Below, one piece after another: positions 54,837 to 64,000 of a stretch of DNA of 64,000 nucleotides. The DNA is from DATFVA01 sp963721075 (GTDB lineage: Bacteria > Bacteroidota > Ignavibacteria > Ignavibacteriales > Ignavibacteriaceae), in assembly GCA_963721075.1 (NCBI GenBank), contig CAVRHV010000012.1, forward strand, positions 1-64,000, given 5' to 3'. The notes under the pieces were generated by a model, which was not told the origin of the DNA, searched no databases, and saw only the letters and a list, made by a program, of their open reading frames with translations. Every line of letters starts with the position of its first letter. Positions within the stretch are counted from its first letter, which is position 1. The translations under genes were made by a program, and so were the position numbers.

Positions 54837-55798
54837 TCCCCCAGATAGAGGTCTTTCATCAGGTAATTTTTAACATAGTCGGTTACTCCGCTTTCCAGAG
54901 AAGTTATATTAGCAGAATAGCCGGCTTTTTTTATCTTATCCACCTTAGCCTCAGTAAAATATTGATACCTATCGGCTATTTCGGCGGGCAGATCTATATA
55001 TTCAATATTTAAGGGTTTATTGAGAGCCTGAAATATAGCCTTAACCAGATCATTCCAGGTTCGTGCCTTCCCGGTTCCCACATTATATAATCCGCCGTCC
55101 TTATTATTCAGAAAATAAAGCGTCATTAACACCGCATCTTTTACATAAACGAAATCCCTCATCTGTTCCCCATCTTTATAGTCGGGATGCAGTGATCTGA
55201 ACAACCTCACCTTACCGGTGTCCCTGATCTGCTCATAAGCTTTATGAACCACACTCCTCATATCTCCCTTATGATATTCGTTGGGGCCATAGACGTTAAA
55301 ATATTTCAATCCAACTATAGAACTGAACCAGCCTTTACGCTGTGCCTTGATATCAAAAAGATTCTTGGAATATCCGTACATATTCATAGGACGAAGGCGT
55401 TCCGGAAGTTTTTCACTGTCATCAAAACCGGAGGAACCGTCGCCATATGTTGCGGCAGAAGAGGCATAGATAAATCTTATTCCATTTTGAATACAGAATT
55501 CCGCAAGACGTTTTGTATATTCATAATTATTTGTTAAAAGGTGATCGGCATCCCTTTCGGTTGTTGACGAATTAGCTCCCATGTGGATCACCGCCTCAAC
55601 TTTGCCCTTCATCTTTTCCAGGTTATCAATAAAAATAGTTTTGTTCATAAAATCATAATATTTCAGCGGCACAAGATTTTTCCATTTATCGGTCATGCCC
55701 AGCTCGTCAACTATAAGTATATCGGTCTTTCCAAGGCTGTTAAGCTGCCAGACAATAGCGCTGCCAATAAAACCTGCTCCGCCTGTAACTATGATCAT
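54833..55798 (-). CDS. hldD: ADP-L-glycero-D-manno-heptose 6-epimerase
   Basis: HldD converts ADP-D-glycero- to ADP-L-glycero-manno-heptose for the lipopolysaccharide core, which indicates a Gram-negative envelope. The 321 residues follow the family closely: MIIVTGGAGFIGSAIVWQLN, VEAVIHMGANSSTTERDADH, IRFIYASSAATYGDGSSGFD, the Tyr-x3-Lys pair in MYGYSKNLFD, KYFNVYGPNEYHKGDMRSVV and RDFVYVKDAV. NADP is the usual cofactor. No Shine-Dalgarno site is obvious before the ATG at 55798. It is convergent with the acidic-protein gene and divergent from metH. Confidence 0.95.
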   Translation of the reverse strand: MIIVTGGAGFIGSAIVWQLNSLGKTDILIVDELGMTDKWKNLVPLKYYDFMNKTIFIDNLEKMKGKVEAVIHMGANSSTTERDADHLLTNNYEYTKRLAEFCIQNGIRFIYASSAATYGDGSSGFDDSEKLPERLRPMNMYGYSKNLFDIKAQRKGWFSSIVGLKYFNVYGPNEYHKGDMRSVVHKAYEQIRDTGKVRLFRSLHPDYKDGEQMRDFVYVKDAVLMTLYFLNNKDGGLYNVGTGKARTWNDLVKAIFQALNKPLNIEYIDLPAEIADRYQYFTEAKVDKIKKAGYSANITSLESGVTDYVKNYLMKDLYLGD

Positions 55799-55922
55799 AT
55801 TTGATAATTATTATTAATAAATTGGATTTATAATAGAAAGCAATTTAGTTATATTTGATAACTTTATAAAGCTATCGGCTTATTCCTAAAAACACATATC
55901 AGTTAATAACAAAATCGGACAG

Positions 55923-58900
55923 ATGAAATCTAAACTCGATATCCTGAAAGAACTCCTTAAAGAACGTATACTTGTATTTGATGGGGCGATGGGTACGCTG
56001 ATTCAGAGACATAAACTGACTGAGAATGATTTTCGCGGGAAGAGGTTTAAAGATCATCCCCGGGATTTAAAGGGTAACAATGAGATATTAAATCTTACAC
56101 AATCGGATATTATTAAAAACATTCACAGGGCATACCTGGAAGCCGGTGCCGATATAATTACAACTAATACTTTTAACGGTACAGCCATATCGTTAGCTGA
56201 TTACGGGACGCAGGACCTTGTCTATGAAATCAACTTTACCGCAGCCCAAAATGCCCGTATCGCAGCTGATGAATATAGCCTGCAGGATAAAATGAAACCA
56301 AGGTTTGTTGCCGGCAGCATGGGACCTACAAACAAGACTCTTTCGATGTCTCCGGATGTAAATGATCCCGGGTTCCGTTCTGTTACTTTTGATGAGATGG
56401 TTAAAGCTTATTATGACCAGGCAAAAGGACTTTTGGAGGGGGGAGCGGACATCCTGCTTGTTGAAACAATTTTTGATACCTTGAATGCAAAAGCTGCAAT
56501 ATATGCCATCGAAGATTGCCTGAACGAGATGAAAAAAGCGGTTCCTCTTATTTTATCGGGGACGATTGTTGATCTCAGCGGAAGAACTCTTTCGGGACAA
56601 ACCACCGAGGCATTTCTTATATCTATTTCGCATGCTAAAAATATTCTGAGCGTGGGATTAAACTGTTCTCTCGGCGCTGCGCAGATGCGTCCTTTTCTGG
56701 AGGAAATTTCATCTCTGGCCCCCTATTTTGTCCATGTTTATCCTAATGCGGGACTTCCTAATGAGATGGGGGAATATGACGAAACTGCGGAAATCACATC
56801 GGGTTTATTGAAGGAATTTGGAGAAGCTGGCTTTTTTAACCTTGTGGGCGGGTGCTGCGGAACTACTCCCGAACATATAAAAGCTATCTCGGATTTTGTG
56901 ACTTCCATAAAACCAAGACAAATTCCGGTGATTGAACCATATTTAAGGTTAAGCGGACTGGAGCAGTTAGCGCTGAGACCCGATTCGAATTTTATGAATA
57001 TAGGTGAGAGAACAAATGTTACAGGGTCAAAAAAATTTGCCAGGCTGATTAAAGATGAAAATTATGAGGAAGCTCTTTCGGTTGCCAAAAGCCAGGTTGA
57101 AGGCGGAGCTCAGGTACTCGATGTAAATATGGATGAAGGATTAATTGAATCCGAAGTTGTAATGAAAAAATTTCTGAACCTTCTTGCTGTAGAACCGGAT
57201 ATAGCAAAACTCCCGATAATGATCGATTCCTCAAAATGGAGTGTAATTGAAGAGGGACTTAAATGTCTCCAGGGAAAAGGAATTGTCAATTCAATAAGTT
57301 TGAAAGAGGGGGAGAAAGTTTTTAAGGAACGTGCAGCAAAAGTTCTTCAGTATGGAGCTGCCGTTATAATAATGGCTTTTGATGAAAAAGGTCAGGCAGA
57401 TACATTCGACAAAAGAATTAAGGTGTGCAAAAGAGCTTATGATATTCTCGTTAATGAAGTCGGTTTTCCGCCTCAGGATATAATATTTGACCCGAATATT
57501 CTTACTATAGCTACAGGAATTGAAGAGCACAACAACTACGCGGTAGACTATATTGAAGCAGCTCGCTGGATAAAGCAAAACCTTCCGCTTGCCAAGGTCA
57601 GCGGCGGGGTGAGCAATATATCCTTTTCATTTCGCGGAAATGATGTTGTTCGTGAAGCTATGCATTCAGTTTTTCTGTATCATGCTATTAAAGCCGGAAT
57701 GGATATGGGAATTGTGAACGCCGGTCAGCTGGAAATCTACCAGGAAATCCCCAACGAGATGCTTACTTTGGTGGAGGATGTGGTATTGAATAGACGACCG
57801 GATGCAACTGAAAGACTGGTGGAATTTGCTGAGAATGTCAGACAAAAGGGAAAGGAAGAAATTAAAAAAAGTGAATGGCGTAATGCCCCCGTTCACGAAC
57901 GCCTGAAGCATGCTCTTATTAAGGGAATTGTTGATTTTATCGAAGAGGATACCGAGGAAGCAAGAAAAGTATATAACAAACCTATTGAGGTTATCGAAGG
58001 TCCGCTCATGGAGGGGATGAATGTCGTGGGTGATCTATTCGGTTCAGGTAAAATGTTTCTTCCACAGGTTGTAAAAAGTGCCAGAGTAATGAAAAAATCT
58101 GTCGCATACCTTATTCCCTATATAGAAAAGGAGAAAGAGGAATCTAATGATACGAGGGAAGCAGGAAAAGTTGTTATGGCTACAGTTAAGGGGGATGTCC
58201 ATGATATTGGGAAAAATATTGTAGGCGTAGTTTTGGGCTGTAATAATTATACCGTCATTGATCTTGGTGTAATGGTCCCCGTAGAAAAGATATTAGAGAC
58301 AGCCCGACAGGAGAAGGCAGATATAATAGGACTCAGCGGACTGATCACTCCTTCCCTGGATGAAATGGTTCACGTGGCTAAAGAAATGGAAAGAAGAAAA
58401 CTTACCACACCGCTGCTTATCGGCGGAGCCACAACATCAAAGGTGCATACTGCGGTTAAGATAGCTCCGAATTATTCGGGCCCAGTGGTACATGTTCTCG
58501 ATGCTTCCCGCAGTGTTCCGGTTGTCAGCAGTCTCATTAACCCTGATAAAACAATCTCAGCCAGCTACCTTGAGAAAATAAAAGCTGAATATTCTGATAT
58601 CCGGGAAATGCATAACCGGAAGAAAGGAAAGGATAATCTCCTTTCTCTTGATGATGCGAGAAAGAATAAATTAACGACTGACTGGGCCGGTGCCCGGATA
58701 GTTGAACCAGACAAACCAGGCGTTACTGTGCTTAAGGATTTTCCTCTTGCAGAGCTTAGAAAATATATCGACTGGACACCCTTCTTCCTGACCTGGGAAA
58801 TGAAAGGGAAGTATCCGGCAATTTTCGATAATAAAAATTACGGTTCTGAAGCAAAGAAACTCTTTAAAGATGCCGAAACGCTGCTTGATAAAATAATTCA

Positions 58901-59618
58901 GGAGAAGCTTCTTACCGCTAATGGCGTATTCGGAATATTTCCTGCTAATGCAGTCGGGGACGATATTGAGATTTATACAGATGAGAATCGAAGCGGCATA
59001 AAAAGAGTTCTGCATACTTTGCGTACTCAAACAAAAAAGACAGATAACCTCCCAAACCTTGCTTTATCAGATTTTATTGCTCCTAAAGAGTCGGGAAGAA
59101 TTGACTGGATCGGTGCCTTTGCGGTAACTGCAGGCATCGGTGTTGGAGAGCTTGTTAACAGGTTTGAAGCCGATCATGATGACTATAATAGTATTATGAC
59201 GAAAGCCCTTGCTGACAGGCTTGCAGAGGCATTTGCCGAACATCTGCATGAGCTTGTAAGAAAAAAATACTGGGGTTATTCACCAGAAGAGAAATTAAGT
59301 AATGATGATCTGATTAAAGAAAAATACCGGGGAATCCGGCCGGCACCTGGTTATCCTGCACAGCCGGATCATACCGAAAAAACTTTGATATTTAATTTGC
59401 TCGAAGTTGAGAAAAATACTTCCATAAGATTAACAGAAAATCTTGCAATGTTTCCGGCCGCGTCTGTAAGCGGACTATACTTCGCCCATCCTGAAGCAAA
59501 GTATTTTAATGTTGGAAAGATTGGAAAGGATCAGGTCCTTGACTATCATAGGCGAAAGGGTATGAGTCTTGATGAGACAGAAAGGTGGCTGGGACCAATT
59601 TTGAACTATGATATTTAA
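55923..59618 (+). CDS. metH: Cobalamin-dependent methionine synthase
   Basis: MetH transfers a methyl group from methyltetrahydrofolate to homocysteine through cobalamin. The 1,231 residues carry all four modules. The homocysteine domain has FDGAMGTLIQRHKL, GLNCSLGA and the zinc cysteines of LVGGCCGTTPEH. The folate domain has NFMNIGERTNVTGSKKF and QVLDVNMDEG. The cobalamin domain has the axial histidine motif VKGDVHDIGKNIVGVVLGCN and GLSGLITPSLDEM. The C-terminal reactivation domain has RGIRPAPGYPAQPDHTEK and YFAHPEAKYFNVGKIGKDQV. No frameshift is seen over 3.7 kb. The 120-base leader shows no cobalamin or SAM riboswitch that I can recognise. Confidence 0.97.
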   Translation: MKSKLDILKELLKERILVFDGAMGTLIQRHKLTENDFRGKRFKDHPRDLKGNNEILNLTQSDIIKNIHRAYLEAGADIITTNTFNGTAISLADYGTQDLVYEINFTAAQNARIAADEYSLQDKMKPRFVAGSMGPTNKTLSMSPDVNDPGFRSVTFDEMVKAYYDQAKGLLEGGADILLVETIFDTLNAKAAIYAIEDCLNEMKKAVPLILSGTIVDLSGRTLSGQTTEAFLISISHAKNILSVGLNCSLGAAQMRPFLEEISSLAPYFVHVYPNAGLPNEMGEYDETAEITSGLLKEFGEAGFFNLVGGCCGTTPEHIKAISDFVTSIKPRQIPVIEPYLRLSGLEQLALRPDSNFMNIGERTNVTGSKKFARLIKDENYEEALSVAKSQVEGGAQVLDVNMDEGLIESEVVMKKFLNLLAVEPDIAKLPIMIDSSKWSVIEEGLKCLQGKGIVNSISLKEGEKVFKERAAKVLQYGAAVIIMAFDEKGQADTFDKRIKVCKRAYDILVNEVGFPPQDIIFDPNILTIATGIEEHNNYAVDYIEAARWIKQNLPLAKVSGGVSNISFSFRGNDVVREAMHSVFLYHAIKAGMDMGIVNAGQLEIYQEIPNEMLTLVEDVVLNRRPDATERLVEFAENVRQKGKEEIKKSEWRNAPVHERLKHALIKGIVDFIEEDTEEARKVYNKPIEVIEGPLMEGMNVVGDLFGSGKMFLPQVVKSARVMKKSVAYLIPYIEKEKEESNDTREAGKVVMATVKGDVHDIGKNIVGVVLGCNNYTVIDLGVMVPVEKILETARQEKADIIGLSGLITPSLDEMVHVAKEMERRKLTTPLLIGGATTSKVHTAVKIAPNYSGPVVHVLDASRSVPVVSSLINPDKTISASYLEKIKAEYSDIREMHNRKKGKDNLLSLDDARKNKLTTDWAGARIVEPDKPGVTVLKDFPLAELRKYIDWTPFFLTWEMKGKYPAIFDNKNYGSEAKKLFKDAETLLDKIIQEKLLTANGVFGIFPANAVGDDIEIYTDENRSGIKRVLHTLRTQTKKTDNLPNLALSDFIAPKESGRIDWIGAFAVTAGIGVGELVNRFEADHDDYNSIMTKALADRLAEAFAEHLHELVRKKYWGYSPEEKLSNDDLIKEKYRGIRPAPGYPAQPDHTEKTLIFNLLEVEKNTSIRLTENLAMFPAASVSGLYFAHPEAKYFNVGKIGKDQVLDYHRRKGMSLDETERWLGPILNYDI

Positions 59619-59738
59619 GTTCTCACTGAAATTTCACCTCAGCCTGATTACCTGCCTTAACGTTAAATCGGTCACCTATAGGCTGCTTTAAAAACCAGAT
59701 ATTATAAACTCATCCAGTAAGTTTTAGTATAAGAGTTA

Positions 59739-61023
59739 ATGAATTTTTTTCATGTTGTATCTGTATTAATAGTTCTTTCCGCAGTTTTCGGGTACATAAA
59801 CTACAGATTTCTTCGTCTTCCGCACACAATCGGAATGATGCTCATAGCATTAATAACCTCACTTGGATTGATAGGTCTGGGGTACCTTAATATCGGGTTC
59901 AAACAGGAGATAACAAAAGCCCTTAAGGGAATCGATTTTTCATATATACTATTAAATGTGATGCTCAGTTTTCTGTTATTCGCAGGAGCAATAAACGTTA
60001 ATTCTAAAAAACTTCTCGAATCCAAATATTCCGTAATGATATTTGCGACGCTTGGGGTTATAACATCAACCTTTATTGTGGGAACAATATTCTACTATTT
60101 CATGGAACTCATAAAAATCAAGGTAGATTATATATATTGTCTTCTTTTCGGTGCGTTGATTTCTCCTACTGATCCTATTGCTGTCCTTGGAATACTTAAA
60201 GAAGCCGGCATTCCCAAAAGTCTCGAGGTTAAGATTACCGGCGAATCACTCTTTAATGATGGTGTTGCTGTTGTAATATTTTTAAGTCTTTATCAGGTAG
60301 CGCAAATAGGGATTGAAAATCTGTACAGCTATCGATGTCGGCCTTCTATTTATCCGCGAAGCCGTCGGAGGAATTATACTTGGTTTTGCCCTTGGTTATG
60401 CGGGATACTATCTTCTTAAATCTATTGATAATTATAAGGTAGAGGTTGTTATAACTCTTGCTGTCGTAACAGGAGGGTATTCACTAGCTGAGATTCTCCA
60501 GGTATCAGGACCTCTTTCGATGGTGGTGGCAGGTATTATAACCGGGAACCGCGGGAGACGTTACGCGATGTCAGATACTACCCAGTCATATGTAGATAAA
60601 TTCTGGGAAATGACGGATGAGATTCTGAATGCTCTGCTTTTTATGCTTATAGGATTCGAGTTCCTTGTTATCGACCTTAAACCATTTTATTTGCTTCTGG
60701 GTCTGTTCGGTGTTGTGGTTATTCTGTTTGCACGATTTGTGTCGGTAGGGATCCCCGTACAGGCAATGAAACATACATTTACAAAACACAGCATCCTGAT
60801 ATTAACCTGGGGAGGACTTAGGGGTGGTATCTCTGTTGCTCTTGCTCTTTCTCTTCAAGCTGATATGAACAGAAGTTTTTTCGTGGCGGTAACATATGTT
60901 ATCGTTTTATTTTCAATCGGTGTACAGGGGTTAACTATCGGTAAACTCGTCAAACGATTGAAGTTTGAAGTTGAGGAGGAGGAAGCGGAACAGAAAGAAG
61001 AAAAAGAAATCGGAGAAAAATAA
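59739..61023 (+). CDS. CPA1-family sodium/proton antiporter (one frameshift)
   Basis: The joined product is about 428 residues with around twelve membrane segments. It has the CPA1 signatures RLPHTIGMMLIALITSLGLI, GALISPTDPIAVLGILKEAG and GESLFNDGVAVVIFLSLYQV, where the aspartates form the ion site. After a shift near 60325 it continues AIDVGLLFIREAVGGIILGF, VSGPLSMVVAGIITGNRG and LTWGGLRGGISVALALSLQ. The last 30 residues are acidic (EEEEAEQKEEKEIGEK), likely a cytoplasmic tail. These proteins exchange sodium or potassium for protons to control pH. The exact ion cannot be told. It starts about 120 bases after metH and may have its own promoter. Confidence 0.9.
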
Positions 61024-61076
61024 CTAGCTACGTCACTGCTTTCTTATAATTCTAAATTAAACGGGAGTATCAAACC

Positions 61077-62292
61077 TTATTTTAACAGATATCCAATTCT
61101 GTCAAACCGGCCATCTATAAATGGATTGGGTAAAACATTAAATATCCTGCATAACAAAGGATATATATCAATGTTATTAATGGTTCCTGCTCTGTAGTTA
61201 ACCCTGAAAGAAGGACCCACTGCATAAAAGATACCGTTCATATCCATCCAGTAATTATCATATCCATGATTTCCCTTGTCTGCTGTATTTCTTACTGTTT
61301 TCAATGGATTTATCTGTTTCAAGGCTCCAGCCGTTCTCAGCAATAAGTACGATTTTACTTATGAGCGGGTTGTCAGAAAAATGAAAATATTCCGGAACAT
61401 CTTCGCGTTTATATACTCTGTAATGCTCCTCATTCTCTTTCAACCGTGTATAAATTTCGTTTATATCATTACCTTCAGGTTCTATCATCATAAAAGGACC
61501 ATGGTCGTTTTGTTTGTAGTTTAACCCATCAAGTAATTTTTCAATATTAACCACCCGATCATTGCTGACATTTGTCATCCCGTGATCCGAGACCACAATG
61601 ATATCAGTGCTGTCAAAAAGGTTTATTTCCCTCAGCCGGTCAAAATAATAACCCAGAATCGAATCCAGCTGTGCAATTGCATAATTTGTTTCAGGGGAAT
61701 CAGGACCATACTTATGGCCGTATGTATCTGTAGCATCAAAGTAAGCCGTAATGAAATGAGGTCTCTCATTATAAGGAAGCTTAAGCCAGTTAATTACTCC
61801 GTCTACCCTCTCACGGTAAGGCAGATGGTGTTCATATTTTTTATAGTATGTCGGATGTCTGTATGAGAGGGATACCTCCGAGCCTGGCCAGAAATAACTT
61901 GCTGTAATGATCCCCTGTCTTTCTGCAGTTTCCCAGAAAGCTTCTCCTTTATACCAGTATGCGTCTTTAACAGCGTTAGAATCACTCATCGAGTAATATT
62001 TATTGTTGAAGGGATCAGAGAATCCGTTTGAAATTATTCCGTGATGTTCCGGGTACATGCCTGTTATGATTGAAAAATGGTTCGGGAACGTTTTCGAGGG
62101 AAAGCAGGGACGAAGTGATTTGGCAGAGACACCGTTCTCCCGGATGTAATCAAAATGCGGTGTAATACCCCTGTCAACATAATCCCATCTGAATCCGTCA
62201 AAACTGATCATAATTACATAGGGATTGGATTGGGCATTTATGCTTAGTAATGCAATCAGCAGAATCACTGCTGTGTATAAAATTCGTCTCAC
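61077..62292 (-). CDS. Ectonucleotide pyrophosphatase/phosphodiesterase-like enzyme (one frameshift)
   Basis: A signal peptide (MRRILYTAVILLIALLSINA) predicts export. The mature protein belongs to the alkaline phosphatase/ENPP superfamily: metal aspartate in MISFDGFRWDYVDRG, nucleophile threonine in CFPSKTFPNHFSIITGMYPE, YFDATDTYGHKYGPDS and VVSDHGMTNV. A shift near 61273, in GGGAAA, breaks the chain. Joined across it the protein reads GNHGYDNYWMDMNGIFYAVG and continues to RIFNVLPNPFIDGRF. Total length is about 405 residues, as expected. It would act on nucleotides or phosphodiesters in the periplasm with two zinc ions. The gene is convergent with the antiporter gene. Confidence 0.88.
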
Positions 62293-62424
62293 CTTTTAAT
62301 CCCTCCGGTAAAATTAGACAGCTTGAAATCTAGCGAAAAATGAACTTAAAAATAAATTTGGTTAAATTATAAAACTATTTCCCTTTAATACTTGTTATGA
62401 GATATAAAATCGAGAGAAAACGTA

Positions 62425-63438
62425 ATGAATAAAACCGGAATCTTATTAATTCAGCTGGGTACACCCGACAGTCCTTCTGTTCCCGACGTAAGAAAATATT
62501 TGCGTGAATTCCTGAATGATGCCAGGGTTATTGATATCCCGTGGATCGCAAGGAAACTGCTTGTAAATCTGATTATTGTCCCGTTCAGAGCCCCCAAATC
62601 GGCTAAAATTTATCAGAAATTATGGACGGAAAACGGATCCCCGCTTCTGTTTTACAGCGAAAGTCTCGCTCAAAAACTGCAGAAATTGTTAGGAGATTCA
62701 TGTGAGGTGGAACTCGCGATGAGATACCAGAGTCCCTCTATGGATGAGGTTCTGGAAAGAATGAGAAGGAAAAATTATGATAGAATTTTAATTCTTCCGC
62801 TGTTCCCGCATTACGCCTCTGCAACTTCCGGTTCTGCTGTTGATAAAGCAATGAAGATCATTAAGAAATGGTGGGTGATTCCCGAAGTTAAAATGATTAC
62901 TCAGTTTTGGGAAGATGAAGGCTATCTGAATTCTTTCACCGAAAGAGGGAGGCAGTACAATATAGCAGAGTATGATCATGTTATTTTCAGCTATCATGGA
63001 CTCCCGGTCAGGCAGGTTGATAAGGTATATATTGATGGAAATCCATGCACAGACCATAATTGTGAAAATGAAATAACCGAGGAAAATAAATACTGTTATA
63101 AGGCACAGTGCTATGCTACTACCAGAGCCCTTGCCGAAAGGTTGAATATTCCCCCTAACAAGTACACGGTTAGTTTTCAGTCCCGACTGGACAAAAACTG
63201 GCTCACCCCCTTTACGGATAAGGTTGTGGTGGAGCAGGCTGAAAAGGGAGCGAAAAAACTTCTGGTATTTAGTCCTGCTTTTGTGGCCGATTGTCTTGAA
63301 ACAGTGATTGAAATAGGAGATGAATATCAGCTGTTGTTCAAAGAACATGGCGGAGAAAAGGTTCAGCTGGTTGAAAGTTTAAATGATGAAGACAACTGGG
63401 TAACTGCAGTTAAAAATCTTGTTGAGAAAAACTTATAA
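62425..63438 (+). CDS. hemH: Ferrochelatase
   Basis: HemH inserts iron into a porphyrin at the end of heme synthesis. The 337 residues open MNKTGILLIQLGTPDSPSVP and include YQKLWTENGSPLLFYSESLA, LPLFPHYASATSGS, the catalytic histidine in FSYHGLPVRQ, a Cys-containing loop (DHNCENEI, YCYKAQCYATT) usual in this group, SFQSRLDKNWLTPFTD and the conserved acidic PAFVADCLETVIEI. The gene is intact. A GAGAGAA stretch precedes the ATG. With hemL at 33039 it points to a complete heme pathway in the genome, but the two are far apart. Confidence 0.96.
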   Translation: MNKTGILLIQLGTPDSPSVPDVRKYLREFLNDARVIDIPWIARKLLVNLIIVPFRAPKSAKIYQKLWTENGSPLLFYSESLAQKLQKLLGDSCEVELAMRYQSPSMDEVLERMRRKNYDRILILPLFPHYASATSGSAVDKAMKIIKKWWVIPEVKMITQFWEDEGYLNSFTERGRQYNIAEYDHVIFSYHGLPVRQVDKVYIDGNPCTDHNCENEITEENKYCYKAQCYATTRALAERLNIPPNKYTVSFQSRLDKNWLTPFTDKVVVEQAEKGAKKLLVFSPAFVADCLETVIEIGDEYQLLFKEHGGEKVQLVESLNDEDNWVTAVKNLVEKNL

Positions 63439-63483
63439 CCCCTCACTGACTTGGGGAAGGGCAGTAGTTATCTGCTTGTTTGA

Positions 63484-63521
63484 GGCCGAGCAATGGCCGA
63501 GATTGGCCGAATAAAGGCCGA
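63484..63521. repeat. Four GGCCGA motifs at 10-11-base spacing
   Basis: GGCCGA occurs at 63484-63489, 63495-63500, 63505-63510 and 63516-63521, separated by short variable bases. It lies in the 150-base gap between hemH and the convergent oxidoreductase gene and resembles in style the 11-base array at 1696-1761. Confidence 0.7.
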
Positions 63522-63592
63522 CCAGATATTAAAAAGTAAGTATATCTGTTGTGCATGCCCCCGTACTTAAAGTAAATTTAGTGCCCTGTTTG

Positions 63593-64000
63593 TTATTTAT
63601 CAAGGTTGACTAAAATTCTTCCCTTTATTCCGCCTTTCAGTATCTCATCTATCTTTTTATTGGTTTCCTCAAGCGAGCATTCTTCATACATTAAGTTCAG
63701 CTTTCCTGGTTTCCATTCACTTGCTAACTTCTCCCACATCTTTTCTCTCAAAGCCATCGGAGTCTTTTCAGAATTTATTCCAAGGAGACTTATTCCCCGC
63801 AGAATAAAAGGAAAAACTGAAGTATTAAGTTCAGCAGATGCAGCATTGCCGCAGGCAGCCACAACACCCCACTGCTTGGTTGAAGCTATTGCTGTAGATA
63901 AAATATTTCCCCCGACAGTATCAACAACCCCGCTCCATCTTCCCGATAAAAGAGCTTTGCCGGATTTGTCAATCATCTCTTCACGTGATATCAGGGAAAC
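63593..64000 (-). CDS. YhdH/AcuI-type zinc-free MDR oxidoreductase, C-terminal part (runs off the right edge)
   Basis: The reverse strand codes for the last 135 residues of a medium-chain reductase and is open to the window edge. The segment LISREEMIDKSGKALLSGRW, GVVDTVGGNILSTAIASTK and VVAACGNAASAELNTSVFPF with FILRGISLLGINS is characteristic of the YhdH/YhfP (acryloyl-CoA reductase-like) subgroup. The end KGGIKGRILVNLDK is also typical. These enzymes use NADPH to reduce activated double bonds; the physiological substrate here is unknown. It is unrelated in sequence detail to the PIG3-type enzyme at 52626. Confidence 0.88.
   Translation of the reverse strand, partial: VSLISREEMIDKSGKALLSGRWSGVVDTVGGNILSTAIASTKQWGVVAACGNAASAELNTSVFPFILRGISLLGINSEKTPMALREKMWEKLASEWKPGKLNLMYEECSLEETNKKIDEILKGGIKGRILVNLDK

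Noticed and set aside
55799..55922. Cobalamin or SAM riboswitch upstream of metH
   Set aside because: The 120-base AT-rich leader shows no B12-box-like or SAM-type conserved core that I can recognise.
62788..63348. 186-codon open frame on the reverse strand opposite hemH
   Set aside because: It is the shadow of an intact ferrochelatase gene.

Overview
The window is a chromosomal segment of a Gram-negative bacterium, most likely of the Bacteroidota/Ignavibacteria (FCB) group. The evidence is the gene content: PEGA-type and small lipoproteins, a DUF3078 outer-membrane protein, YidC with a large periplasmic domain, HldD, and a short pilin-like protein beginning MGQQQ. The window is AT-rich overall and still uses Shine-Dalgarno sites. 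No insertion sequence, prophage or CRISPR array was seen. Taxonomy is inferred from memory of families, not from a search.

Layout. 1-4.0 kb: start of an M14 carboxypeptidase, proline dehydrogenase, two lipoproteins and a small membrane protein. 4.7-15.5 kb: a type IV pilus-like locus, namely a pilin-like protein, a very AT-rich TMTC-like membrane glycosyltransferase with TPRs, then pilC-pilB-pilT-pilMN(fused)-pilOP(fused)-pilQ. A sigma-54-like promoter lies before pilC. 15.5-23.5 kb: a two-component block with a single-domain receiver, a hybrid kinase with three receivers, a receiver joined to a histidine-bearing helical domain without an ATPase, and, on the other strand, a sigma-54 activator with its hybrid kinase. 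23.6 kb: tRNA-Lys. 26.1-31.6 kb: a sucrose operon (PfkB sugar kinase, sucrose-phosphate synthase/phosphatase fusion, sucrose synthase). 33.0 kb: hemL.

34.6-46.5 kb is the replication-origin region: gyrA, gyrB, a DUF721/DciA-like gene, recF, dnaN and dnaA point left, and rpmH, rnpA, yidD and yidC point right. DnaA boxes lie on both sides of dnaA, and an AT-rich tract suited to unwinding lies between dnaN and dnaA. 46.6-64 kb holds a patatin/POTRA/barrel protein, glycogen synthase, DUF3078, a hydrolase, an MDR oxidoreductase, Nudix, a very acidic protein, hldD, metH, a CPA1 antiporter, a nucleotide pyrophosphatase-like enzyme, hemH and the end of a YhdH-type oxidoreductase.

About a dozen genes, including the essential dnaN, are split by single-base shifts that often sit in short homopolymers. 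I read these mostly as sequencing errors and give the reconstructed gene spans. The most interesting combination is the pilus locus: fused assembly proteins, a candidate glycosyltransferase beside the pilin, sigma-54-like promoter sequences and an adjacent phosphorelay with an NtrC-type activator.
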